DNA of 64,000 bases, taken from Saccharofermentans sp. (GTDB lineage: Bacteria > Bacillota > Clostridia > Saccharofermentanales > Saccharofermentanaceae). The stretch is from the NCBI GenBank assembly GCA_016292135.1, contig JAEFAZ010000001.1:124001-188000 (forward strand), written 5' to 3'. Position 1 is the stretch's first letter. The number at the start of each line of letters is the position of its first letter. The notes under the pieces are model-generated. The model was given only the letters and a program-made list of their open reading frames with translations. It had not been told where the DNA came from and did not search any database. Both the position numbers and the translations under genes were made by a program. Shown here piece by piece: positions 8,304-16,607 of the stretch.

Positions 8304-9032
8304 ATGAGAAAGATCATTCAACAATTGCGAATTTCATACTTTCGGGAGAGGATTGATTCTTATCCCGATATACGAATGGGAATGCGAAGGGATAAGGAAT
8401 GCGTATGGATCATCAGAGACGGGCGACGCACAGAAACACGTCAGTCTGATAGCCCGAAAGGAAAAGCTCTTATGCGGCTTAAGCTGGAGCGGGATAATTA
8501 TGTGAGCATTCTGACAAGGCTTGAGGGTGAGTGGCTGCGAAGATACGATTCGCCATGCGGATCGCTTAAGCTCAGGCACTATGGGCAGACGCCCAACAGG
8601 ATGCTTTTCGAAAACCTGGTGGAGAGGACCAACTCTCATGAATTCAAGACGCCTGTCTTCTATAACGGGGAACCCTACAGATCGAAGCTGGAGGCAGACT
8701 TTGCAAGACTGATGGATGATTACGGGATCCTCTATAAATATGAGCCCGAGATACTGGTTGTGGGCAACAGAAAGAAGTGTCCCGATTTTATGATATATCT
8801 GCCCTGGATCGACCTGCTGATCCTGGTCGAGATCTGCGGGTCCTGTAATAATACGGATTATCTTGAATATATGCGCGATAAGAATCATGAGTATCTTCTG
8901 AGCGGATGGAGGCCCGGAAGCAATATGATCCTGTTTTACTATGATGATAAGATGCCCTATATACCCGAGATGGTGATGGAGGAAATAGAGACGGTGGAAC
9001 TGAGAAAATATATGACTTTGATAAACAAATGA
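8304..9032 (+). CDS. PD-(D/E)XK nuclease-like protein of unknown role
   Basis: A 242-residue protein without signal peptide or membrane segment. Residues 125-178 look like a restriction-endonuclease fold: a helix with Glu130 (YRSKLEADFARLM), then CPDF (Asp161) and a hydrophobic strand ending VEICG (Glu176). The normal E-x-K is E-x-C here, so the fold call is tentative and activity is doubtful. The N-terminal 100 residues are basic and could bind DNA. A TATAGA lies 11 bases before ATG 8304 with no good -35 or ribosome binding site. The gene stands alone between the half-site array and a lipoprotein gene. Confidence 0.55.
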   Translation: MRKIIQQLRISYFRERIDSYPDIRMGMRRDKECVWIIRDGRRTETRQSDSPKGKALMRLKLERDNYVSILTRLEGEWLRRYDSPCGSLKLRHYGQTPNRMLFENLVERTNSHEFKTPVFYNGEPYRSKLEADFARLMDDYGILYKYEPEILVVGNRKKCPDFMIYLPWIDLLILVEICGSCNNTDYLEYMRDKNHEYLLSGWRPGSNMILFYYDDKMPYIPEMVMEEIETVELRKYMTLINK

Positions 9033-9062
9033 TAATAGAAAGATTATTGCCGCTAATTTCTT

Positions 9063-9090
9063 TTGAAATTCGCGAATATATGTATATAAT
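9063..9090 (+). promoter_or_regulatory. Sigma-A type promoter of lipoprotein gene
   Basis: TTGAAA (9063-9068), 16-bp spacer, TATAAT (9085-9090), upstream of a GGGAG ribosome binding site (9113-9117) and the GTG start at 9127. Confidence 0.7.
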
Positions 9091-9126
9091 GATTTTCAAT
9101 GACATATATAAAGGGAGAATAAGATA

Positions 9127-9948
9127 GTGAACAAAAGAATCATCGCATTATTTCTGGCCGGCACTATGATGCTGACCCTTGCTGCCTGTAAGGGAAACGA
9201 ACCTGAAGAGAGTACGACAACAGAGACTACGACGGAAGCGACCACAACAACGGAGACTACGACTGAAACAACGACGGAGTCTACATCCGTGTCCCAGGAG
9301 ACAGAACCCGAGGTCCTTGACGTGACTATTCAGATGGATATCATCGTTGATAACTACAGCCTCTGGCTCGTTGAGGACGATCCTAATGATTACCTGTATG
9401 CGGTAACTGATTTTAACCAGGACGGCTGGCTTGAGATCGTTGCCAGCAGTATTCAGGGATCGGGTCTTTTTACTGTTGCAAAGATCTTCGAGGTCAATGC
9501 AGAAATGGAACTTGATGAATATCATTTCCCCAATGAGGATATCGAGGGCAACTTCATCCCTGATATCGGAGAAGAAACACTTAGCTATTATGTCGTAGAC
9601 GGCGTCTATACCTACGTGGTCAATGATGTGACGAGGATCAGCGCGGCTGAGCACAATTCAGACCTGTATGCCATGACACTCGATCCGGCGACAAAGAAGG
9701 TTGACTTCACGTTGCTCGCTTCCGCTGCGACGGTCATCGATGAGAAGGGCAATGATAAGTCTGAGTTTTTCGATGCTGATAAGAAGCCTATTACCGAGGA
9801 AGAGTTCAACAAGTACGCTTCAGATAAGTATATGCCCATTTGCTCGGCTTCCGGCTTTGCAAATATCGGCTGGAAGACAAGTCAGGATATGGCGAAGGAA
9901 GACTTTGAAGTCTGTCTGCATGAATCGTGGGAAGCTTTTGCAATCTGA
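9127..9948 (+). CDS. Lipoprotein with Thr/Glu-rich linker, unknown function
   Basis: A 273-residue protein with a lipoprotein signal peptide: a basic start MNKR, a hydrophobic stretch and lipobox LAAC (Cys21). Residues about 29-60 are a run of Thr interrupted by Glu (TTTETTTEATTTTETTT), a flexible and possibly glycosylated linker. The folded part from about 65 contains DFNQDGWLEIVAS, which resembles an FG-GAP or EF-hand-like calcium loop of cell-surface proteins. The start is GTG, with a ribosome binding site nine bases upstream. It is probably tethered to the outer face of the membrane. Function cannot be named. Confidence 0.75.
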   Translation: MNKRIIALFLAGTMMLTLAACKGNEPEESTTTETTTEATTTTETTTETTTESTSVSQETEPEVLDVTIQMDIIVDNYSLWLVEDDPNDYLYAVTDFNQDGWLEIVASSIQGSGLFTVAKIFEVNAEMELDEYHFPNEDIEGNFIPDIGEETLSYYVVDGVYTYVVNDVTRISAAEHNSDLYAMTLDPATKKVDFTLLASAATVIDEKGNDKSEFFDADKKPITEEEFNKYASDKYMPICSASGFANIGWKTSQDMAKEDFEVCLHESWEAFAI

Positions 9949-9963
9949 TAAAGGGTTAAGAAA

Positions 9964-10821
9964 ATGTATAAGGTTATTAACAAGCAGGTTTTGAATCCGA
10001 CAGTTACGTCTCTCGACATTGAAGCACCTTTGGTTGCCCGAAAAGCCGAGCCCGGTCAGTTTATCATCCTCAGAGTCGATGATCTCGGCGAAAGGATCCC
10101 TCTGACCATCGCGGGTGCGGATCCCGAAAAGGGAACGGTAAGGATCATCTTCCAGGTGGTCGGTGCCACGACGCAGAAACTGAATGCCAAGGAACCGGGT
10201 GATTCGATAGTGGATTTCGTCGGCCCCCTCGGCACGGCAACCGAGCTCGACGGCATAGAGAATGTCTGTGTTGTTGGCGGCGGTGTCGGTTGTGCCATCG
10301 CCATGCCCGTTGCTTCCAAGCTTCACAAGATGGGAGCAAATGTCACTTCGATAATAGGCTTCCGTAATAAGGATCTGGTTATCCTCGAAGACGAGTTCAA
10401 GGAGATCTCTGATGACCTTCACATCATGACTGATGACGGCTCCTACGGTGAGCATGGTAATGTTACGATGCCTCTTAAGGAGATGCTCGAGAGCGGAAAG
10501 AAGTTTGACCGCATCATTGCTATCGGACCTGTTATCATGATGAAGTTCACTGTTGAGACGGCCAGACCTTTCGGCGTGCCGATCACCGTATCCATGAATC
10601 CGATCATGATCGACGGTACCGGAATGTGCGGCGGATGCAGGCTGACCCTTATCCGTGACGGAGAAAGGATCACTAAGTTTGCCTGTGTTGACGGACCTGA
10701 CTTCAACGGATATGAGGTCGATTTCGATGAGGCGATGAGCCGCGGCAGAATGTACAGCGCTTTCGAGAGGGAAGCATTTAATGAAGCCTGCAATATCATG
10801 AAGCAGGCAGACGGGAAGTAA
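9964..10821 (+). CDS. nfnA: NfnA-type NADH-dependent ferredoxin:NADP oxidoreductase small subunit
   Basis: A 285-residue FAD/NAD-binding ferredoxin-reductase-like protein. It has the FAD part at the N-terminus (GQFIILRVDD, ERIPLTIA), an NAD-binding motif (VVGGGVGCAIA) and a C-terminal [2Fe-2S] site with CGGC (about 222-225) and a further cysteine in TKFAC. This is the arrangement of NfnA/SudB and of the PyrK family. The next gene is the matching large subunit and starts five bases after this stop, which favours Nfn, the flavin-based electron-bifurcating transhydrogenase that couples NADH, NADPH and ferredoxin in anaerobes. Confidence 0.88.
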   Translation: MYKVINKQVLNPTVTSLDIEAPLVARKAEPGQFIILRVDDLGERIPLTIAGADPEKGTVRIIFQVVGATTQKLNAKEPGDSIVDFVGPLGTATELDGIENVCVVGGGVGCAIAMPVASKLHKMGANVTSIIGFRNKDLVILEDEFKEISDDLHIMTDDGSYGEHGNVTMPLKEMLESGKKFDRIIAIGPVIMMKFTVETARPFGVPITVSMNPIMIDGTGMCGGCRLTLIRDGERITKFACVDGPDFNGYEVDFDEAMSRGRMYSAFEREAFNEACNIMKQADGK

Positions 10822-10826
10822 ACGAT

Positions 10827-12236
10827 ATGGCAATAATACCTAAGAAGACACCCATGCCCACCCAGGAACCGGGTGAGAGGATCCATAATTTCAAGGAAGT
10901 CAGTTACGGTTATACCGAGGAGCTCGCCCTTCAGGAAGCTTCAAGATGCCTTAACTGCAAGTCCAAGCCCTGCGTTGCAGGATGCCCTGTCAACATCGAC
11001 ATACCTTCCTTCATCGCGAAAGTGAAGGATAAGGATTACGACGGAGCTTATTCTGTAATCACGGAGTCTTCGTCTCTTCCTGCCGTATGCGGAAGAGTCT
11101 GTCCCCAGGAAAGCCAGTGCGAGAGCCGCTGCACTCTCGGCATCAAGTATGAGCCTGTTGCCATTGGTAATCTTGAGCGATTCGTAGCAGATCACCATAA
11201 CGATACAGTGCCCGTAAAAGAGGCTTCCATTCCCGAAGAAGGCGATATGGTCGCCGTTATCGGTTCAGGACCATCAGGCCTTGCATGTGCGGGCGAACTC
11301 GCGTCTATGGGTTACAGGGTAACTGTCTATGAGGCTCTCCATCTTGCCGGCGGCGTTCTCGTATACGGCATACCTGAGTTCCGTCTTCCCAAGTCGATAG
11401 TTGCAAGGGAGGTAGAGAACCTTAAGGCGATGGGAGTGGATATCCAGACCAATGTCGTAATCGGCAAGACGCTTGTTATCGATGAGCTTTTCGATATGGG
11501 CTTCAAGGCCGTATTTGTCGGATCCGGCGCAGGCCTTCCCAATTTCATGAACATTCCGGGTGAATCCTATAAGGGTGTTTATTCAGCTAATGAATTCCTT
11601 ACCAGGAGCAACCTGATGAAAGCATATTCTTCCAAGACGGCTACTCCGATTCAGGTCGGAAGCAATGTTGTAGTTGTCGGCGGCGGAAATGTCGCCATGG
11701 ATGCTGCAAGAACAGCGCTCAGACTCGGAGCAGCTAAGGTGTCGGTAGTCTACAGGCGCAGTGAGGAAGAGCTTCCTGCCAGAAAAGAAGAGGTAAGACA
11801 CGCCAAGGAAGAGGGTATCGAATTCCGCTTCCTCGAAAATCCTGTCGAGATCACAGGTTTCTATAATAAAGAAGATCCTAGAGACCCCAAGAACGGTTTT
11901 GTAACAGGGATCAAATGCATAAAGATGGAGCTTGGCGAACCTGACAGCAGGGGAAGGAGGAGACCTGTTCCGATCGAAGGATCCGAGTACTATTCCGAGT
12001 GTGATGCCGTCATCATCGCCATCGGAACTTCCGCTAATCCTCTGATCAAGCACATAAGTCCCGGTCTCGAAGTCAACTCCAAGGGCGGCATTGTCGTCAA
12101 TGAGTCTGGTCTCACATCAAGAGGCGGCGTATATGCCGGCGGTGACGCTGTTACGGGCGCCGCGACCGTCATCTCCGCAATGGGTGCGGGTAAGACTGCT
12201 GCACATGCTATAGATGAATTTCTTAGAGCATTATAA
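10827..12236 (+). CDS. nfnB: NfnB-type large subunit (glutamate synthase small-subunit-like flavoprotein)
   Basis: A 469-residue protein of the GltD/NfnB family. The N-terminus has two cysteine sets for [4Fe-4S] clusters: CLNCKSKPCVAGCP (about 39-52) and CGRVCPQESQCESRC (about 89-103). It then has two Rossmann motifs, VIGSGPSGLACAGELA and VVVGGGNVAMDAARTALR, and the end motif GVYAGGDAVTGAATVI. With the preceding subunit it forms the bifurcating NADH:ferredoxin:NADP enzyme. Without that neighbour it could be read as the small subunit of NADPH glutamate synthase, but no gltB-like gene is present. Confidence 0.88.
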   Translation: MAIIPKKTPMPTQEPGERIHNFKEVSYGYTEELALQEASRCLNCKSKPCVAGCPVNIDIPSFIAKVKDKDYDGAYSVITESSSLPAVCGRVCPQESQCESRCTLGIKYEPVAIGNLERFVADHHNDTVPVKEASIPEEGDMVAVIGSGPSGLACAGELASMGYRVTVYEALHLAGGVLVYGIPEFRLPKSIVAREVENLKAMGVDIQTNVVIGKTLVIDELFDMGFKAVFVGSGAGLPNFMNIPGESYKGVYSANEFLTRSNLMKAYSSKTATPIQVGSNVVVVGGGNVAMDAARTALRLGAAKVSVVYRRSEEELPARKEEVRHAKEEGIEFRFLENPVEITGFYNKEDPRDPKNGFVTGIKCIKMELGEPDSRGRRRPVPIEGSEYYSECDAVIIAIGTSANPLIKHISPGLEVNSKGGIVVNESGLTSRGGVYAGGDAVTGAATVISAMGAGKTAAHAIDEFLRAL

Positions 12237-12263
12237 TATCTGACAACTGACAAGTAAAAACAC

Positions 12264-12292
12264 TTGACACCTGATGCGCCTTCCGATATAAT
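12264..12292 (+). promoter_or_regulatory. Consensus sigma-A promoter of the ylxM-ffh operon
   Basis: A perfect TTGACA (12264-12269), 17-bp spacer and TATAAT (12287-12292). Transcription should start near 12299, about 28 bases before the ylxM ATG. A reading frame that opens at the TTG of the -35 box is therefore not the real start of the gene. Confidence 0.9.
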
Positions 12293-12326
12293 TCGCAAGG
12301 TGCATTATTCTTACGGGAGGCGGAAG

Positions 12327-12653
12327 ATGTCGCAAAAGACTGCTAAAGACTTGCTCTTGCTGGATTTCTACGGCAATCTGCTCACCGAGAGGATGAGGGG
12401 CATCATGGAACTTTATCTTTTCGAGGATCTGTCCCTGTCAGAGATCGCCGAGACCTGTGATATCTCAAGGCAGGGCGTTCACGATACGATCAAGAGAGGC
12501 AAGGCCCAGCTTGAAGAATATGAGAGCCGCCTCGGGCTGATAGAGATGTTCGATAAACAGAAAGATCTTGCAAGGAGAGCGATAGAGAAGCTCGATCAGC
12601 AGGACACAGAAGAAGCAAGGAGATTGCTCGTTGAACTTACTGACGAGCTTTAA
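12327..12653 (+). CDS. ylxM: YlxM-type helix-turn-helix protein, SRP-associated
   Basis: A 108-residue UPF0122/YlxM protein. It has a sigma-factor-region-4-like helix-turn-helix, LSLSEIAETCDISRQGVHDTI (about 36-56), and a charged C-terminal helix. YlxM is encoded directly before ffh in many Gram-positives and is thought to modulate the signal recognition particle. ATG 12327 follows GGGAGG; the frame extends upstream to 12264, but that codon lies inside the promoter. Confidence 0.9.
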   Translation: MSQKTAKDLLLLDFYGNLLTERMRGIMELYLFEDLSLSEIAETCDISRQGVHDTIKRGKAQLEEYESRLGLIEMFDKQKDLARRAIEKLDQQDTEEARRLLVELTDEL

Positions 12654-12662
12654 ATGATATAG

Positions 12663-14111
12663 ATGTTTGAGAGTCTGTCGACAAAACTGCAGAACATAAC
12701 CGGCAAGATGCGCGGGAAGTCCCGTGTAACTGAAGCTGACCTTAAGGAGATGACCCGCGAGATCCGCATGGCTCTCCTTGAAGCTGACGTTGACTATAAG
12801 GTAACCAAGGAATTTGTTGATGAAATGAGCGGGAAGTGCCTGGGTGCCGATGTCATGGGCAGCCTGACACCGGGCCAACAGATCGTTAAGATCGTAAGGG
12901 AATCCCTGATCGAACTCCTCGGCGCTGAAGAATCCAAGCTTACCGTATCCCCCACGGGCTTTACGACGATCATATTGTATGGTCTCCAGGGTGCAGGTAA
13001 GACGACTACTGCAGTCAAACTTGCCAAGCTCCTCAAGAAGGACGGCAAGAAGCCCATGGTCGTGTCCGTTGACGTTCACAGACCCGCAGCTGCCCAGCAG
13101 CTCAAGATCCTTGCTGACGGCGTCGGCGTTGACTGCTATATCGATCCCGAAGAGAAGGACCCCGTCAAGATCGCCCGTGACGGTGAAGCCAAGGCAAGAT
13201 ATAACCTTTGTAATTACCTTATCGTAGATACCGCAGGACGCACCGTAGTGGATGATGAGCTCATGGATGAGCTCAAGATGATCTCCACCCAGGTCAATCC
13301 TACCGAGAAACTCCTCGTTGCCGATGCCATGATCGGCCAGGAAGCCGTTAACGTTGCAAGGTCTTTCGAGGACGCTATCGGCATGGACGGCTTTATCATG
13401 ACAAAGCTCGACGGTGATGCCAGAGGCGGTGCCGCACTTTCGATCCGCAAACTCACCGGCAAGCCCATCAAATATATCTGCGTCGGCGAAAAGGTCGATA
13501 ACATAGAGAAGTTCTATCCCCAGCGCATGGCTGACAGGATCCTCGGCATGGGTGATGTCGTCAGCCTCATCGAAAAGGCTTCGCAGAACATAGACGAAGA
13601 AGCTGCGATGAAGTCGATGGAGAACATGCTGAACAACAAGTTCACGCTCGACGATCTCTATTCGCAGTTCCAGCAGATCAAGAAGATGGGATCCCTGAAG
13701 GACGTCATGGGCATGCTTCCCGGTTTCTCATCCGCCAAGATCGACGACGCCGAGCTTGATGATAAGATCATCGACAGGCAGATGGCCATCATCACTTCCA
13801 TGACCAAGAAGGAGAGACGCAATCCCCAGGTCCTTGATGCTTCAAGACGCAAGAGGATCGCAGCCGGTGCCGGCGTACAGGTATCAGACGTCAACAAGCT
13901 CATGCAGCAGTATGAGCAGTCCGCAAAGCTCATGAAGCAGTTCGCAGGCGGCAAGATGCCCAAGGGCATGGGTAAGGCCATGCGCGGCATGGGCGGAATG
14001 GGTTCCATGGGAATGGGCGGTATGGGAGGCTTCGGCGGCTTCCCCGGAATGTCTGCCGGATCATCCATGAACAGGCATAAGAACAAGAAGAAGAAAAAGG
14101 GCAGAAGATAA
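12663..14111 (+). CDS. ffh: Ffh, signal recognition particle GTPase (SRP54)
   Basis: A 482-residue protein of co-translational targeting that binds 4.5S/6S RNA and signal peptides and docks with FtsY. It has an N-domain up to about residue 90, G-domain motifs [31 protein letters not shown] and [13 protein letters not shown], and a C-terminal M-domain with a Met/Gly-rich tail ending in a Lys run. ATG 12663 lacks a strong ribosome binding site but gives the family start [10 protein letters not shown]. It follows ylxM by nine bases. Confidence 0.97.
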   Translation: MFESLSTKLQNITGKMRGKSRVTEADLKEMTREIRMALLEADVDYKVTKEFVDEMSGKCLGADVMGSLTPGQQIVKIVRESLIELLGAEESKLTVSPTGFTTIILYGLQGAGKTTTAVKLAKLLKKDGKKPMVVSVDVHRPAAAQQLKILADGVGVDCYIDPEEKDPVKIARDGEAKARYNLCNYLIVDTAGRTVVDDELMDELKMISTQVNPTEKLLVADAMIGQEAVNVARSFEDAIGMDGFIMTKLDGDARGGAALSIRKLTGKPIKYICVGEKVDNIEKFYPQRMADRILGMGDVVSLIEKASQNIDEEAAMKSMENMLNNKFTLDDLYSQFQQIKKMGSLKDVMGMLPGFSSAKIDDAELDDKIIDRQMAIITSMTKKERRNPQVLDASRRKRIAAGAGVQVSDVNKLMQQYEQSAKLMKQFAGGKMPKGMGKAMRGMGGMGSMGMGGMGGFGGFPGMSAGSSMNRHKNKKKKKGRR

Positions 14112-14116
14112 ATAAG

Positions 14117-14149
14117 ATTATCCCGCGTAGCTTTTCGACGCGTGATTAT
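14117..14149 (+). other. Imperfect hairpin between ffh and rpsP
   Basis: ATTATCCCGCGT (14117-14128) and ACGCGTGATTAT (14138-14149) can pair at 10 of 12 positions with a 9-base loop. No U-run follows directly, so it is not a standard terminator. It could be a processing or attenuation site that sets ffh and rpsP expression apart. Confidence 0.4.
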
Positions 14150-14185
14150 AAAAAATCAAAAAATATTTTTTTGGAGGACAAAAAC

Positions 14186-14428
14186 ATGGCAGTTAAGATT
14201 CGTTTGAGAAGAATGGGCAAGAAGAAGGCACCTTTCTATCGTATTGTTGTTGCTGATTCCAGATTCCCCAGAGACGGCAGATTCATCGAGGAGATCGGTT
14301 ATTACAATCCCCTTTCTGATCCCGCTGAGATCAAGATCGACGAGGAAGCAGCAAAGAAGTGGATCGGCAACGGTGCTCAGCCTACAGATACCGTACGCGA
14401 CCTTCTTAAGAAGCAGGGCATCATCTGA
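14186..14428 (+). CDS. rpsP: 30S ribosomal protein S16
   Basis: An 80-residue S16 with the family start [26 protein letters not shown] written here in parts: VKIRLRRMG, then [11 protein letters not shown] and [19 protein letters not shown] ribosome binding site precedes ATG 14186. It is part of 30S assembly and keeps the standard order ffh-rpsP-khpA-rimM-trmD-rplS. Confidence 0.97.
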   Translation: MAVKIRLRRMGKKKAPFYRIVVADSRFPRDGRFIEEIGYYNPLSDPAEIKIDEEAAKKWIGNGAQPTDTVRDLLKKQGII

Positions 14429-14500
14429 TCTTTCCGATCAGCTGACCCAAACATGAATAATTAAGAAGGAGGAAGGGAGCATCGGTTCCCAATATTATAT

Positions 14501-14731
14501 ATGGATGAATTATTGACATATATTGCAAGAGAATTGGTCAACAACCCTGATGAAGTAGTCGTTAAGAAGACTGAGTCCGGCAATACGATCAAGTTCGAAC
14601 TTTCTGTAGCTCCTGAAGATACCGGTAAGATCATCGGCAAGAACGGTAAGCGTGCACAGGCTATCAGAGCCATCATGAAGGCTAAGTATGCCAAGGAAGG
14701 CAGACGCGTTATCGTTGATATCTTAGGATAA
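14501..14731 (+). CDS. khpA: KhpA, KH-domain RNA-binding protein
   Basis: A 76-residue single KH domain with the RNA-binding loop GKIIGKNGKRAQAIR. KhpA works with KhpB/Jag as a global RNA chaperone connected with cell division in Firmicutes. The nearest purine-rich ribosome binding sequence (AGAAGGAGGAAGGGAG, from 14464) ends more than 20 bases before ATG 14501, and no in-frame alternative start lies between them, so initiation here is unusual. Confidence 0.93.
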   Translation: MDELLTYIARELVNNPDEVVVKKTESGNTIKFELSVAPEDTGKIIGKNGKRAQAIRAIMKAKYAKEGRRVIVDILG

Positions 14732-14741
14732 AAAGCGAAAA

Positions 14742-15269
14742 ATGGCCGTTAATCAGTTTATCGTTATCGGCAAGATCACAAGCGCTCACGGAATCCGCGG
14801 GGAGGTAAAGGTCTACCCCCTGACGGATGACCCGAAGCGCTTTCTTTCTATGAAAGATTGTCATATCTCAGGCGAAGACGGAGTCCCTGTAAGTGATTCT
14901 TCCGTCGAAAACGCCCGCATCGACAAGACCATGGTCATCGTAAAGCTCGAAGGAGTCAATGACCGCAATGCCGCAGAAGCGTTGAGAGATAAGTATCTGT
15001 CGGTCGACAGGGCTGATGCGGTGAAAGATGATGACAGTTTCTTTATAGTCGACATGCTCGGTATGACCGTCATCGATGATGAAAGAGGCGAACTGGGCAC
15101 GATCAGCGATGTCTTCGAGACCGGTGCCAATTTCGTGATCTCAGTCAGGCGCAAGGGAAAGAAGGATCTTCTGATACCTTTCCTTAAAACGGTCTGCTAC
15201 GATACCGACATCGAATCGTCAGTAATGAAAGTCAAGCTTCCGGAAGGACTGTACGAGATCTATGATTGA
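14742..15269 (+). CDS. rimM: RimM, 16S rRNA processing / 30S maturation factor
   Basis: A 175-residue RimM with the N-terminal motif IGKITSAHGIRGEVKVYPLTD split as IGKITSAHGIRG and VKVYPLTD, and a C-terminal PRC-barrel part (FFIVDMLGMTV, LLIPFLKTVC). It assists maturation of the 30S head. It starts eleven bases after khpA and its end overlaps trmD by eight bases. Confidence 0.95.
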   Translation: MAVNQFIVIGKITSAHGIRGEVKVYPLTDDPKRFLSMKDCHISGEDGVPVSDSSVENARIDKTMVIVKLEGVNDRNAAEALRDKYLSVDRADAVKDDDSFFIVDMLGMTVIDDERGELGTISDVFETGANFVISVRRKGKKDLLIPFLKTVCYDTDIESSVMKVKLPEGLYEIYD

Positions 15270-16011
15270 TTACCATGTCCTGACATTGTTTCCTGACCAG
15301 GTAACGACATATTTCAATACCAGCATCACAGGCAGGGCCGTGACAAAAGGCCTTGTCAGTCTGGAATGCCTTTATATCAGGGATTTTGCGACTAATAACT
15401 ACGGCAAGATCGACGACACCATGTACGGCGGCGGCACGGGCCTTCTGATCCAGTGCGAGCCCGTATTCCGCGCTTGGTCATCGGTTGCCGAAAAGTGTGA
15501 GAAGGCAGGGAAACCCAAGCCCCACACTGTTTACATGTCCCCAAAGGGATATGTTTTCGATCAGAAGAAGGCTAAAGAACTGGCTCAGTATGAGGATCTG
15601 GTGATCATCTGCGGACATTACGAGGGTATCGACGCCAGGGTCATAGATGAGATCTGTGACGAGGAGATATCGATAGGTGACTACATACTGACAGGCGGTG
15701 AGACAGCGGCTATCGTGGTTATGGATGCCGTGACCCGCCTTATCCCGGGTGTTCTTCCCAACGAAGAGGCTTATACCAATGAGTCCCATACTGACGGCTT
15801 GCTGGAAGCGCCCCAATATACGAAGCCTCCGGTGTGGCATGACAAAGAAGTGCCTGAGGTGTTAAAAAACGGCAATGATGCTTTGATCGACGATTTCAAT
15901 CACACGGCAGCGCTGCTCGAGACGCTCGAAAAGCGCCCGGACATGTTCAATAAGCTTGAACTTACCGAGGATGAGATAAAAAAAGTCCTTGCCTTGCAAA
16001 AGTCGTTGTGA
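15262..16011 (+). CDS. trmD: TrmD, tRNA (guanine-37-N1)-methyltransferase
   Basis: A 249-residue SPOUT methyltransferase that methylates G37 of tRNAs and prevents frameshifting. Motifs include LTLFPDQV, DDTMYGGGTGLLIQ, ICGHYEGIDARV and the trefoil-knot sequence SIGDYILTGGE. It overlaps the rimM end, the usual arrangement. Length and start match the family. Confidence 0.96.
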   Translation: MIDYHVLTLFPDQVTTYFNTSITGRAVTKGLVSLECLYIRDFATNNYGKIDDTMYGGGTGLLIQCEPVFRAWSSVAEKCEKAGKPKPHTVYMSPKGYVFDQKKAKELAQYEDLVIICGHYEGIDARVIDEICDEEISIGDYILTGGETAAIVVMDAVTRLIPGVLPNEEAYTNESHTDGLLEAPQYTKPPVWHDKEVPEVLKNGNDALIDDFNHTAALLETLEKRPDMFNKLELTEDEIKKVLALQKSL

Positions 16012-16013
16012 TA

Positions 16014-16085
16014 AACTTCATAGGCTTATCAGGATGGTCCTCTGCCGCTGATCCTTGGCAAGAACATCTGCAGGAAAGAGAGGAA
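16014..16085 (+). ncRNA. Probable L19 (rplS) leader RNA
   Basis: The spacer between trmD and rplS can fold: CAGGATG near 16030 pairs with CATCTG near 16065, and TCTGCC pairs with GGC-AGA closer in. The closing segment AACATCTGCAGGAAAGA lies just before the rplS ribosome binding site. Position and general appearance fit the L19 leader family known from Firmicutes, in which ribosomal protein L19 is thought to control its own mRNA. This assignment is from memory of the motif and was not aligned. Confidence 0.5.
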
Positions 16086-16095
16086 ATGTGAAATT

Positions 16096-16437
16096 ATGGA
16101 TTTAGTAAAAGTTGTTGCAGATGAACAGCTTCGTAACAGCTATCCTGAAGTTGAGATCGGTGACTATGTAAAAGCTCACCTCAAGATCAAGGAAGGCGCT
16201 CGTGAGCGTATTCAGGTATTCGAAGGTTACGTTATTGCCCGTAAAGGCAGCGGGATCTCAGAGACAATGACCATCCGCCGTATTTCTTACGGTGTAGGCG
16301 TTGAGAGAATTCTCCCCGTACATTCGCCCAAGATCGAGAAGATCGATATCATTCGTAAGGGCCGCGTCAGAAGAGCTAAGCTCTATTACCTGCGTGGACG
16401 CCAGGGCAAGGCTGCAAAGGTTCAGCAGAAGCTGTGA
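16096..16437 (+). CDS. rplS: 50S ribosomal protein L19
   Basis: A 113-residue L19 with typical segments [28 protein letters not shown] and [12 protein letters not shown]. It is the last gene of the operon. An AGAGAGG ribosome binding site precedes ATG 16096, and a strong terminator follows. Confidence 0.97.
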   Translation: MDLVKVVADEQLRNSYPEVEIGDYVKAHLKIKEGARERIQVFEGYVIARKGSGISETMTIRRISYGVGVERILPVHSPKIEKIDIIRKGRVRRAKLYYLRGRQGKAAKVQQKL

Positions 16438-16465
16438 TCTTTATAGCATCTCAAAGAGAAAACGG

Positions 16466-16491
16466 ACGGCGGGTCATACCCGCCGTTTTTT
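16466..16491 (+). terminator. Intrinsic terminator of the ylxM-rplS operon
   Basis: ACGGCGGGT (16466-16474), loop CAT, ACCCGCCGT (16478-16486), then a run of six T. The stem is a perfect 9 bp. Confidence 0.95.
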
Positions 16492-16569
16492 CTTGAACTT
16501 TCGAAGAAATGACATAACTAATAATTCATAAACTGATAATTCTTTACTAACATTGTAAACGGAGCACAA

Positions 16570-16578
16570 TGCTATAAT
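16570..16578 (+). promoter_or_regulatory. Extended -10 promoter of the ABC exporter operon
   Basis: TGCTATAAT (16570-16578) fits the TGnTATAAT extended -10 type. No -35 at good spacing is seen; TTGTAA at 16553 would leave only 14 bp. The start codon lies 29 bases downstream. Confidence 0.55.
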
Positions 16579-16607
16579 CTCATTAGATCAAATGGGGGAC
16601 GGATAAC

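Noticed and set aside
9820..10833. Long antisense open frame opposite nfnA
   Set aside because: It mirrors the codon bias of the plus-strand gene, has no ribosome binding site and no recognisable protein features. The same holds for antisense frames at 21313-22332 and 61674-62822.
10827..12236. Glutamate synthase small subunit
   Set aside because: The adjacent NfnA-type subunit and absence of a large glutamate synthase gene favour NfnB.
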